A DNA stretch of 64,000 nucleotides, taken from Microbacteriaceae bacterium PS02067. Lineage in GTDB: Bacteria > Actinomycetota > Actinomycetes > Actinomycetales > Microbacteriaceae. Location: the NCBI GenBank assembly GCA_029960085.1, contig JASCPG010000002.1, positions 1 through 64,000 on the forward strand, read 5' to 3'. A model generated the notes under the pieces. It did no database searches and was not told where the DNA came from. It saw nothing but the letters and a program-made list of their open reading frames with translations. The position numbers and the translations under genes are program-made. Below are positions 1 to 7,140 of the stretch, one piece after another (position 1 is the stretch's first letter; each line of letters begins with the position of its first letter).

Positions 1-1
1 G

Positions 2-211
2 ACCGGCGCCCCGGGCGCTCCGGGTGCCCTGCCGTTCGCGGCACCGACGGCCGCACTCCGGCCTCCGCCGGGCGTCGCGCCGCAGGGTCAGCGGTTGCGC
101 CGCGGCCGCCCCTGGGGGTTCATCATCATCGGCATCCTGTTCATAGGCTTCTGGCTGCTCGTCCAGTCAGGCCTGCTCGCGGGAGGTCTCAGCGGGTTCC
201 TCAACCGCTGA
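2..211 (+). CDS. C-terminal fragment of a membrane protein (5' end outside window)
   Basis: An open frame enters from the left edge and ends at TGA 209-211. About 69 residues are visible. First comes a Pro/Ala/Gly-rich linker (repeated GAPGAPGA-like steps, then PPPGVAPQGQ). A basic stretch (RLRRGRP) follows, then one hydrophobic segment of about 20 residues (WGFIIIGILFIGFWLLVQSG), and the protein ends GGLSGFLNR. This looks like a Pro-rich cytoplasmic region followed by a C-terminal membrane anchor. The family cannot be named from the fragment. The gene converges with the lipoprotein gene ending at 260, and only about 48 nt separate them. Confidence 0.6.
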   Translation, partial: TGAPGAPGALPFAAPTAALRPPPGVAPQGQRLRRGRPWGFIIIGILFIGFWLLVQSGLLAGGLSGFLNR

Positions 212-259
212 GGCCGCCGGCCGGGTGCCGGAAGCGCCGGGCAGGGCCCGGGGCGCGGC

Positions 260-712
260 TCAGCGATAGTCGTCGGGGTTGCCCGGCGCGCACGTCGAGG
301 TCGCCGCGAAGGCGTACGACCCCGGCCCGGTCTGGAAGCTGATGCTCTGCACGGGGCCGCCCTCGCCGAAGACGACGGGAGCGTGCGACGTGTCCATGCG
401 GGCAGTGATCCCGAGAGAGGTCCAGTAGTCGAGCACCGTCTGCGCGTCGGCTTCATAGTCGGCATCCGGGATCGGGGCGCCGTACGTGTAGCCCCACTTC
501 ACACCGTCGCCGCAGCGCATCGCGCTCGGCACGTCGCTCTCGTCCCAGCCCGTGGCGTCGAGCTTCGCGGCCGAGTCGTGCACAAGGGCGACCAGGGCGT
601 CGCGGGTCTCTTCGGGTGACATCCGTGCCTCCTTGGGGCTGCAGCCGGTGACGATCAGCGCCAGGGCGCACAGCGCGCCGAGCGCGCCGAGCGCGGTTCG
701 CGTCCTACGCAC
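260..712 (-). CDS. Small secreted lipoprotein, function unknown
   Basis: 150 aa. The N-terminus is a lipoprotein signal: basic MRRTR, a hydrophobic core of about 15 residues, then the lipobox VTGC with Cys24 as the expected lipidation site. The mature part is acidic and polar with two further cysteines (one in AMRCGDG, one in STCAPG), so an extracytoplasmic disulfide is possible. It starts at GTG 712 behind a strong AGGAGG that overlaps the stop of the upstream hydrolase (TAG 722-724). The two genes are therefore translationally linked and it is the last gene of a three-gene leftward operon. I do not recognise the family. By context it probably works at the cell surface with the hydrolase. 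Confidence 0.75.
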   Translation of the reverse strand: MRRTRTALGALGALCALALIVTGCSPKEARMSPEETRDALVALVHDSAAKLDATGWDESDVPSAMRCGDGVKWGYTYGAPIPDADYEADAQTVLDYWTSLGITARMDTSHAPVVFGEGGPVQSISFQTGPGSYAFAATSTCAPGNPDDYR

Positions 713-721
713 TGAGTCCTC

Positions 722-2530
722 CTAGTAAACCGACTGAGATGCGTTGATGATCGCCTGCTGGAAGAGCGTGGGCTCATGATCGAGCCTAGGCGTGACCTCA
801 TCGCCGCGACCGGTCGTGGCGAGAGCGACATTGCGCAGCGATTCCGTACCGGGGTCGAGATACCCCGTGCCGTCGGGGGTGCTGACGCCGTGATCGGTGA
901 CGGACGTACCGCCCTTGCCGGTGTCGACGCCGAACGTCTTCGCCCCGAAGTCGTCACCGACAGGATTCACGGGGTGGTCGCTGAAGGCGCGCCCGAACCA
1001 CGCCCACTTGTCGCCCGGCGCGGGGTCGATCGCCCAGACGTCGTTCGCCTGCCCGGCGAAGACCTGGTCTGCGTGCAGATCGGATGCCTCGTCGATGCTC
1101 GGGGTGAGACCCGCAGAGCCGATGCTGACGAAGGAGTCGACGTGCACTCCGGGTTCGGTCAACGCGATCGAGGCCGTCGTCGTGCCGTAGCTGTGTGCGA
1201 GGACGTTCAGCTGCGCGTCAGGACGTGTGGCCTCGAACCCGCGCAGCGCCGTGCCGAGGTGCGGCGCCCCCTCCCGCGCGAAATCCGTGCCGAGCACACC
1301 GAACGGTCCCACCGGCGGCGCCTCGTATCCGATCCAGGCGACCACCGCGTGGGTCTGCCCGGGGGCCATCAGTCCCTGCGCGGCGGAGACGTTCCGCGCC
1401 GATTCCACCCAGTCGCCCATCCCCTCGGCGGACGAGCCCATGCCGGGGACGGCGTAGGTCACGTTCTGAGCCGTGTCCATGTTCCCGATCGCGATGGCGG
1501 CAAGAGGCGGCGAGCCACCGGTCAGCGAGATGAGCTGGCGACCGGGCGCGAGTGCGTCCTGGATGCCCTTGAGGCCGCGCAGCCGCTCGAGCATCTCGGC
1601 GACGGCTGCCTCGTTCTGATATCCCCCGGCGCCACCGTACGATGACGCGGTGGTGCCGAAGCGGCCTGCATCGATATCGTCCTCGATCTGGGTGATCTGC
1701 TGAGTGAGCCACATGCGGTTCGCCGTGTCGCGATCGCTGTACGCGACACCCTCGAGGTTGCCGATGATCGACGGCATCGCCTGGATCAGGAGGGTGCGCT
1801 CGCCTTCGCCGAGCCCGGCCCACCAATCGCGCACCTTGACGGGGTCGGCGGACATGAGCTTCGCCGCGAGGTCGGGATCCGTGCGGGCGAGGACGGCGAG
1901 GTCGGTCACCGACAGGCGGTCGAGCAGGGCATCCCCGGTGTTCGCGCCGCGCAGCCGCGACGGCGCGAGCGCACCCTGCACATCCCCCGCCGTGAGCGCG
2001 GCGACGCAGGCGCGGTTCACCGCCTCGCGATCAGAGACGAGGTCCTGCCAGGCGGCGTCGACGGCGGCGAGATCGGCCTCGCTCTGCGCGATCCAGTCGG
2101 CGTAGGTCGCGGATCGCTCCTGGGCATCCGTCGACGCCCCGATCGCCATGTCTGTGGTGGCCTCGATGTCGGCCGTGCGCTTCTGCCTCTTGTACAGGGC
2201 GAGGTCGGCCGTGGCGTCGGCGCGGCGCAGCTCGAGCCGGGCCTGCTCGTCCTTGATCGACTGGACGCCCTGCGCGTACGTCGAGAGCGCGGATGCCTCG
2301 GCATCCGCCTGCCCCGCCAGCGTCGACAACTCGGCGGCGAGGGCCGTCGCGCCGACGATGAACGCCTCGCGCGACTGCCCGGTCCACACCTCCGGCGACG
2401 CCTCGGCGATCGCCGCGGTCACCTGGTCGTGCGCCGTGCGCAGGGTCGTCGCACGCGACGCGCGCAGCGACGCGGCGGCGCTGATGCCGCCGACGTCTCC
2501 GCGCCCGGGGTCGGCCGCGTCGACGCTCAC
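722..2530 (-). CDS. DUF1023-type alpha/beta hydrolase with WXG-like helical N-terminus
   Basis: 602 aa. Residues about 1-200 are almost entirely alpha-helical and Ala/Glu/Arg-rich, with a WxG turn at residues 49-51 (VWTGQ), as in WXG100/LXG-type secreted helical hairpins. The C-terminal half (about 350-575) carries the Abhydrolase_8/DUF1023 features: VVAWIGYEAPP near 396-406, the nucleophile elbow AHSYG with Ser447, and candidate Asp and His partners in VWAIDPAPGD and TDHG. The substrate is unknown; a lipase or esterase role is inferred from the fold. There is no Sec signal, which fits export by type VII secretion, if it is exported. It starts at GTG 2530 inside a GTGA overlap with the small upstream gene and is followed by a lipoprotein. 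Confidence 0.8.
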   Translation of the reverse strand: MSVDAADPGRGDVGGISAAASLRASRATTLRTAHDQVTAAIAEASPEVWTGQSREAFIVGATALAAELSTLAGQADAEASALSTYAQGVQSIKDEQARLELRRADATADLALYKRQKRTADIEATTDMAIGASTDAQERSATYADWIAQSEADLAAVDAAWQDLVSDREAVNRACVAALTAGDVQGALAPSRLRGANTGDALLDRLSVTDLAVLARTDPDLAAKLMSADPVKVRDWWAGLGEGERTLLIQAMPSIIGNLEGVAYSDRDTANRMWLTQQITQIEDDIDAGRFGTTASSYGGAGGYQNEAAVAEMLERLRGLKGIQDALAPGRQLISLTGGSPPLAAIAIGNMDTAQNVTYAVPGMGSSAEGMGDWVESARNVSAAQGLMAPGQTHAVVAWIGYEAPPVGPFGVLGTDFAREGAPHLGTALRGFEATRPDAQLNVLAHSYGTTTASIALTEPGVHVDSFVSIGSAGLTPSIDEASDLHADQVFAGQANDVWAIDPAPGDKWAWFGRAFSDHPVNPVGDDFGAKTFGVDTGKGGTSVTDHGVSTPDGTGYLDPGTESLRNVALATTGRGDEVTPRLDHEPTLFQQAIINASQSVY

Positions 2531-2799
2531 TGCAGACTCCGCGCGAGTCCGCCGTCGAGGCGCGCGAAGGCGGCCACGGCCCGCGTGGGGAAGACGGCCG
2601 CGGCATCCGCTGCCTCCTGCAGGATGTCGGTGCGCGCCACCCGCTGCTCGCTCACCTGTGCGAGCGCGTCGGCGACGCCCGTGTCACCGAGGACGCCGTT
2701 GCCGAGCTCCGGCAGCTCCCAGGTCACCGAGGTCGCGGCGGTGCGCACTTGTGCCGCCACCGCGCTCACCGCGCTCCGGTTGATCACGACGTCGGCCAC
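2527..2799 (-). CDS. Small helical WXG100-like partner protein
   Basis: 90 aa starting at GTG 2799. The protein is predicted all-helical and Ala/Val-rich, with a central Gly-containing turn (GNGVLGDTG) and no cysteines or signal peptide. This is the size and layout of ESX/WXG100-type secretion partners, although a strict WxG is not seen. Its stop overlaps the start of the hydrolase gene (GTGA, 2527-2530), so the two are translationally coupled and probably made in equal amounts. I infer a chaperone-like or co-secreted partner of the hydrolase. The assignment rests on size, helix content and context, not on a decisive motif. Confidence 0.6.
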   Translation of the reverse strand: MADVVINRSAVSAVAAQVRTAATSVTWELPELGNGVLGDTGVADALAQVSEQRVARTDILQEAADAAAVFPTRAVAAFARLDGGLARSLQ

Positions 2800-2886
2800 A
2801 GTCCGACCTTATGCCGTCTCCGTCGGCGCGCGCGTCCCCCTTTCGGTGGACGTTCCCGGTCTCGCGACTTGAGCGCGCGCGCCCCG

Positions 2887-2968
2887 TCACGGAGACAGGA
2901 GAACTCACCAACACAGGACGTTGTAACGTCAAACAGTCCTGCCTCGGTGAGATCTCCTGCGTCGGTGA
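2887..2968. repeat. 82-nt imperfect palindromic repeat, copy 1
   Basis: An 82-nt element from TCACGGAGACAGGAGAACTC to ...CTCCTGCGTCGGTGA. Two arms of about 34 nt are inverted copies of each other with a few mismatches, around a short centre. It lies in the gene-free stretch 2800-3296 upstream of the small WXG-like gene. The direct repeat extends beyond the palindrome: about 2875-3007 is repeated at 3119-3251, including a GC-rich tail ending GGGATGCCAGGC. The sequence between the two copies (3008-3118) shows no gene or motif I can name. Confidence 0.8.
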
Positions 2969-3130
2969 TGCCGGCCGCGGCCGCCGAGGAGCGCGGGATG
3001 CCAGGCACCCGCGACTCCAGGGGATGCCATGCGCCCGGTGTACAAGGGGCTGCCACACAGCGGCGACGCCGCGAATGGACCCGGCGGGCGGGCAACCCGC
3101 GCACTGACTCGCCACCACGCGCGCGCCCCG

Positions 3131-3212
3131 TCACGGAGACAGGAGATCTCACCAACACATGCCGCTTTAGCGTCAAACAGTCCTGCCTCGGTGAGATCTC
3201 CTGCGTCGGTGA
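3131..3212. repeat. 82-nt imperfect palindromic repeat, copy 2
   Basis: This has the same length and arms as the copy at 2887-2968, differing mainly in the loop (GCCGCTTTAGCG here). It lies between the end of the ABC ATPase gene (3297) and copy 1. Both copies carry the same GC-rich right flank, so this pair arose by local duplication rather than by two independent insertions. Confidence 0.8.
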
Positions 3213-3296
3213 TGCCGGCCGCGGCCGCCGAGGAGCGCGGGATGCCAGGCATCCGGATGCCCCCACACGGGCGCAGCCCGGGCAGCCCCCAGCCCG

Positions 3297-4940
3297 TCAG
3301 CGCGCGGCGCGGCGCTCGGCCTGGGCGACGGGATCGGGGACGGGAAGGGAGGCGATGAGCTTGCGCGTGTACGCGTCCTGCGGGTCGCCGAGCACGCGGG
3401 CCGTCGTGCCCTCTTCGGCGATGCGGCCCTTGTGCAGCACGACGACGCGGTGCGCGAGCAGGTCGACGACCGCGAGGTCGTGCGTGATGAACAGCGTCGC
3501 GAAGCCGAACCGGTCCTGCAGCTCGCCGAACAGGTCGAGCACGCGCGCCTGCACCGACACGTCCAGTGCGCTCGTCGGCTCGTCGGCGATCAGCAGCTTC
3601 GGGTCGAGCGCGAGCGCACGTGCGAGGGATGCCCGCTGGCGCTGCCCGCCGGACAGCTCGTGCGGGAACCGGTCGCCGAACTCCTTCGGCAGCTGCACCG
3701 CCTCGAGCAGGTCGTCGACGCGGTCGCGGGCGTCGGCGGCATCCTTCGCTCCGCCGTGCACGATGAGGGGTTCGGCGACGCACTGCGCGATCGTGAGCAG
3801 GGGGTTGAAGCTCGTCGCCGGGTCCTGGAAGACGAAACCGAGCTCCTTGCGCCGCGCGCGGAAGTGCCGCTCCTTGACGCCGCGCATCTCGGTGCCGAGC
3901 ACCCGCAGCGACCCGCCGGCAACCGGGGTGAGACCTGCGATCGCGCGCCCGATCGTGGTCTTGCCCGACCCGGACTCGCCGACGAGCCCCAACACCTCAC
4001 CGGGCCGGATCGCGAAGTCGATCGCGTGCACGGCACGGAACGTCGGCGACCCGAGGCGCCCCGGGTACTCGATCACGAGACCCTTCGCCTCGACGACGGG
4101 CGCGGCCGAGGCATCCGCCGACGCCGGCAGCGCCCGATCGACGAGCTCGACGCGCGGGACCGCGGCGAGCAGTCGCTTCGTGTACTCGTGCTGCGGCGAC
4201 GCGAAGATCTGGCCGACGGGGCCCGTCTCGACAACCTCGCCGTTCAGCATGACCGCGACCCGGTCTGCGAGATCGGCGACGACCCCCATGTTGTGGGTGA
4301 TGAGCACGATCGCCGTGCCGGTCTCGTCGCGCAGGCGCCGCAGCAGATCGAGGATCTCGGCCTGCACGGTCACGTCGAGCGCGGTCGTCGGCTCGTCGGC
4401 GAGGATCACGGCCGGGTCGAGCGCGAGCGCCATCGCGATGACGATGCGCTGCTTCTGCCCGCCCGAGAACTGGTGCGGGTAGTCGTTCACGCGCTTGGCG
4501 GGATCGGGGATGCCGACGCGGCCGAGCATCTCGACGGCCTTCGCCTTCGCCTCGGCGCGCGAGTACGACCCGTGCGCGCGCAGGCCCTCGGCGAGCTGCC
4601 ACCCCACCGTGAACACGGGGTTCAGGGCCGTCGACGGCTCCTGGAAGATCATCGCGGCCTTGGTGCCGCGCACCTCGCGGAGCTTCTCGGACGACAGGCC
4701 CACGACGTCGACCCCGTCGAGCACGACCGCGCCGCGCTGGGCGGCGGTCTCGGGCAGGAGGCCGAGGATCGACCGCGCCGTGACGGTCTTGCCACTGCCG
4801 GACTCGCCGACGATCGCGAGCACTTCGCCGGGCCGGACGTCGAGCGACACGTCGCGCACGGCGTGGACATCGCCCCCGTCGGTCGCAAACGTGACGTCGA
4901 GGTGACGGATCTCGACCGCCAGATCGGTGTTCGCGGTCAT
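3297..4940 (-). CDS. Peptide-type ABC transporter ATPase, two nucleotide-binding domains fused
   Basis: 547 aa from ATG 4940. The open frame runs further upstream but only as a shadow of the permease gene. The protein has two complete ABC domains in tandem (DppD/DppF-like halves joined in one chain). Each has Walker A GESGSGKT (first at about residues 45-52). The first has signature FSGGQKQR and Walker B VILADEPTTALD, and the second has LSGGQRQR and LLIADEPTSALD. It powers import of oligopeptides or similar solutes through the two permeases encoded just upstream. The start overlaps the permease stop by ATGA, so translation is coupled. It is the last gene of the SBP-permease-permease-ATPase operon. 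Confidence 0.93.
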   Translation of the reverse strand: MTANTDLAVEIRHLDVTFATDGGDVHAVRDVSLDVRPGEVLAIVGESGSGKTVTARSILGLLPETAAQRGAVVLDGVDVVGLSSEKLREVRGTKAAMIFQEPSTALNPVFTVGWQLAEGLRAHGSYSRAEAKAKAVEMLGRVGIPDPAKRVNDYPHQFSGGQKQRIVIAMALALDPAVILADEPTTALDVTVQAEILDLLRRLRDETGTAIVLITHNMGVVADLADRVAVMLNGEVVETGPVGQIFASPQHEYTKRLLAAVPRVELVDRALPASADASAAPVVEAKGLVIEYPGRLGSPTFRAVHAIDFAIRPGEVLGLVGESGSGKTTIGRAIAGLTPVAGGSLRVLGTEMRGVKERHFRARRKELGFVFQDPATSFNPLLTIAQCVAEPLIVHGGAKDAADARDRVDDLLEAVQLPKEFGDRFPHELSGGQRQRASLARALALDPKLLIADEPTSALDVSVQARVLDLFGELQDRFGFATLFITHDLAVVDLLAHRVVVLHKGRIAEEGTTARVLGDPQDAYTRKLIASLPVPDPVAQAERRAAR

Positions 4941-5938
4941 CACGGAACCTCCCCGAGGATCTCCTGCGCGGTCGGCTGCGTCGTGGCGACGGCATCCTGC
5001 GGGGTCTGCTTCGCGTTCGCGCGGCGCCGCGCGCGCAGGCGCGGGTCGGCGAGGTCGTTGAGGCTCTCGCCGATGAGGGTGATGCCGAGGATGGTCAGCA
5101 CGATCGCGATCCCGGGCGGGATCGCCGTCCACCAGATGCCGGACGCGACGTCGGAGATCGACTTGTTGAGGTCGAAGCCCCATTCGGCCGCCGCCGTCGG
5201 CTGGATGCCGAAGCCGAGGAAGCCCAGAGCGGCGAGCGTCGAGATCGCCTCGGACGCGTTGAGGGTGACGATGAGCGGCAGTGTGCGGGTCGAGTTGCGC
5301 AGCACGTGCCGGAACATGATGCGCGGCGTCGAGGCGCCGATGACCTTCGCCGACTCGACGAACGCCTCCGACTTCACGCGCACGACCTCCGCGCGGACGA
5401 CCCGGAAGTACTGCGGGATGAAGACGACCGTGATGGATGCCGCGGCGGCGATGATCCCCGAGCGCAGATCCGACTGACCACCCGAGATCGCGATCGCGAC
5501 GACGATCGCGAGCAGCAGCGTCGGGAACGCATAGACGGCGTCCGCGATGACGACGAGGGTCTTGTCGACCCAGCCGCCGAGGTAGCCCGAGACGAGCCCG
5601 AGGAGGATGCCGATGAAGACCGACATCGCGACCGCGACGACGACGACCATGAGGGCCGTCTGCGCACCCCAGATGACGCGGGAGAGAACGTCGAACCCGC
5701 CGACCGTGGTGCCGAGGAGGTGGGCCGCGCTCGGCGGCTGCTGCGCCCCGAAGTTGTTGCCGGAGGCATCCGTCAGCTGGCTGTAGCTGTACGGCGCGAT
5801 CCACGGCGCGAGCAGCGCGCACAGGACGAAGAGCGCCGTGAGCACGAGACCCGCCACGAGCATCCCGCGCTGGAGCCCCACGCTCTGCCGGAGCTGACGG
5901 ATGACCGGGAGGCGGCCGATCAGTGGACGCTTCGCCAT
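4940..5938 (-). CDS. ABC transporter permease, DppC/OppC type
   Basis: 332 aa inner-membrane permease. An N-terminal cytoplasmic stretch and first membrane helix (about residues 25-50, LVLTALFVLCALLAPWIAPY) match the OppC N-terminal domain. The rest has the BPD_transp_1 helices, with the EAA-type coupling segment EAISTLAALGFLGFG toward the C-terminus. It pairs with the DppB-like permease one nucleotide upstream (5940) and is coupled by ATGA to the ATPase downstream. The substrate is inferred only from the family (di/oligopeptides, sometimes nickel or sugars). Confidence 0.92.
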   Translation of the reverse strand: MAKRPLIGRLPVIRQLRQSVGLQRGMLVAGLVLTALFVLCALLAPWIAPYSYSQLTDASGNNFGAQQPPSAAHLLGTTVGGFDVLSRVIWGAQTALMVVVVAVAMSVFIGILLGLVSGYLGGWVDKTLVVIADAVYAFPTLLLAIVVAIAISGGQSDLRSGIIAAAASITVVFIPQYFRVVRAEVVRVKSEAFVESAKVIGASTPRIMFRHVLRNSTRTLPLIVTLNASEAISTLAALGFLGFGIQPTAAAEWGFDLNKSISDVASGIWWTAIPPGIAIVLTILGITLIGESLNDLADPRLRARRRANAKQTPQDAVATTQPTAQEILGEVP

Positions 5939-5939
5939 G

Positions 5940-7031
5940 TCAGTACCTCACTCTCGGGTCGATGAACGCGGCGATGATGTCGACGATGAAGTTCGTGACC
6001 GCGACGATGATCGCGATCATCGCGACGATGCCCTGCACCGCCACGAAGTCGCGCGAGGAGAGGTAGGCGGCCAACTGGAAGCCGAGCCCCTTCCACTCGA
6101 AGGTCGTCTCGGTGAGCACCGCGCCGCCGAGCATGAGGGCGATCTGCAGTCCGATGACCGTGATGATGGGGATGAGCGCGGGGCGGTAGGCGTGCGTGCG
6201 GACGAGCCGGCTCTCGCGCACACCGCGCGAGCGGGCCGCGTCGATATAGGGCATGTTGAACGTACCGATCACATTCGTGCGGACGAGCCGCAGGAAGATG
6301 CCGGCCGTGAGGAGTCCGAGCGTGAGCGCGGGCAGGATCGCGTGCGAGACGACGTCCCACACGTACGCCGGGTTGCCACTCGCGAGTGCATCGATCAGGT
6401 AGATACCCGTGCTGCCGTCGCGCTTCAGGGCGATCTCGGTGCGGACGTTCGCGCGTCCCGAGACCGGCAGCCACCCGAGCCACACCGAGAAGACGAGCTT
6501 CGCGACGAGGCCCGCGAAGAACACGGGCGTCGCATAGAAGAGGATCGCGCTCACGCGCAGGATCGCGTCGGGCCAGCGGTCGCGGAGCGCTGCGGCGAGC
6601 ATGCCGAGCGGGATGCCGACGATGAAGGCCACGACGAGCGCGTAGACGACGAGTTCGAAGGTCGCGAGGCCGTAGGTCACGAGGATGTCGATGACCGGCT
6701 GGTTGTCGGTGATCGTGGTGCCGAAGTTCAGCGTGAAGACCTGGCCCAGGTACTCGAAGTACTGGACGAAGATGTTGCGGTCGTAGCCGGCCTCGTGGAT
6801 GCGCTCCGCGAGCTGATCTGCGGGAAGCCGGCCGCCGAGGGCCGCCGTGATCGGGTCGCCCGTGAGCCGGATGAGGAAGAAGACGAGGGTGACGAGGATG
6901 AGGATCGTCGGGAAGATCAGCAGGAAGCGGATCAGGATGTAGCGTCCGAGCGTCGACCCGCCGCCACGGGTGCGCGGCACCTCGAGTGCGGGGGGCGGCT
7001 CCGCGACAGCGGCAGCGGCGTCGGTGGTCAT
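5940..7031 (-). CDS. ABC transporter permease, DppB/OppB type
   Basis: 363 aa. A polar N-terminus of about 30 residues precedes a first membrane helix (RFLLIFPTILILVTLVFFLI). A large periplasmic loop and five further hydrophobic segments follow, as in OppB-family permeases. The coupling region reads AARSRGVRESRLVRTHAYR. It is the first permease of the importer operon. The gap to the substrate-binding protein gene is about 109 nt and holds a diverged palindrome pair. The next permease starts 1 nt after its stop. Confidence 0.92.
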   Translation of the reverse strand: MTTDAAAAVAEPPPALEVPRTRGGGSTLGRYILIRFLLIFPTILILVTLVFFLIRLTGDPITAALGGRLPADQLAERIHEAGYDRNIFVQYFEYLGQVFTLNFGTTITDNQPVIDILVTYGLATFELVVYALVVAFIVGIPLGMLAAALRDRWPDAILRVSAILFYATPVFFAGLVAKLVFSVWLGWLPVSGRANVRTEIALKRDGSTGIYLIDALASGNPAYVWDVVSHAILPALTLGLLTAGIFLRLVRTNVIGTFNMPYIDAARSRGVRESRLVRTHAYRPALIPIITVIGLQIALMLGGAVLTETTFEWKGLGFQLAAYLSSRDFVAVQGIVAMIAIIVAVTNFIVDIIAAFIDPRVRY

Positions 7032-7052
7032 GGGTGTCTACCTTACGGGCGC

Positions 7053-7136
7053 CGTTCCGACCTGCCGCTTCGCGGCTCGCCGAGCGGCGGGGAGGGATTC
7101 CCCACCGCCCGGCGAGCGCGTCGAGCCGGAGCGGCG
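7053..7136. repeat. Diverged inverted palindrome pair inside the ABC operon
   Basis: Between the substrate-binding protein stop and the permease start. The left part (GTTCCGACCTGCCGCTTCGC and on) resembles the TTTCGACTCGCCGC repeat seen 58 kb into the window. The right part is an inverted relative (GCGAGCGCGTCGAGCCGGAG). It can form strong stem-loops in the mRNA and may set the high SBP to low permease ratio by partial termination or 3' end protection. Confidence 0.45.
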
Positions 7137-7140
7137 TCGA

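Noticed and set aside
2871-3260. Small genes in the 2.8-3.3 kb repeat region
   Set aside because: All open frames there cross the palindromes in several registers with no Shine-Dalgarno and no consistent composition.
4941-5822. N-terminal extension of the fused ABC ATPase to 841 residues
   Set aside because: The extension is an out-of-frame reading of the DppC permease gene. The ATG at 4940 has an ATGA coupling overlap and gives the normal N-terminus.
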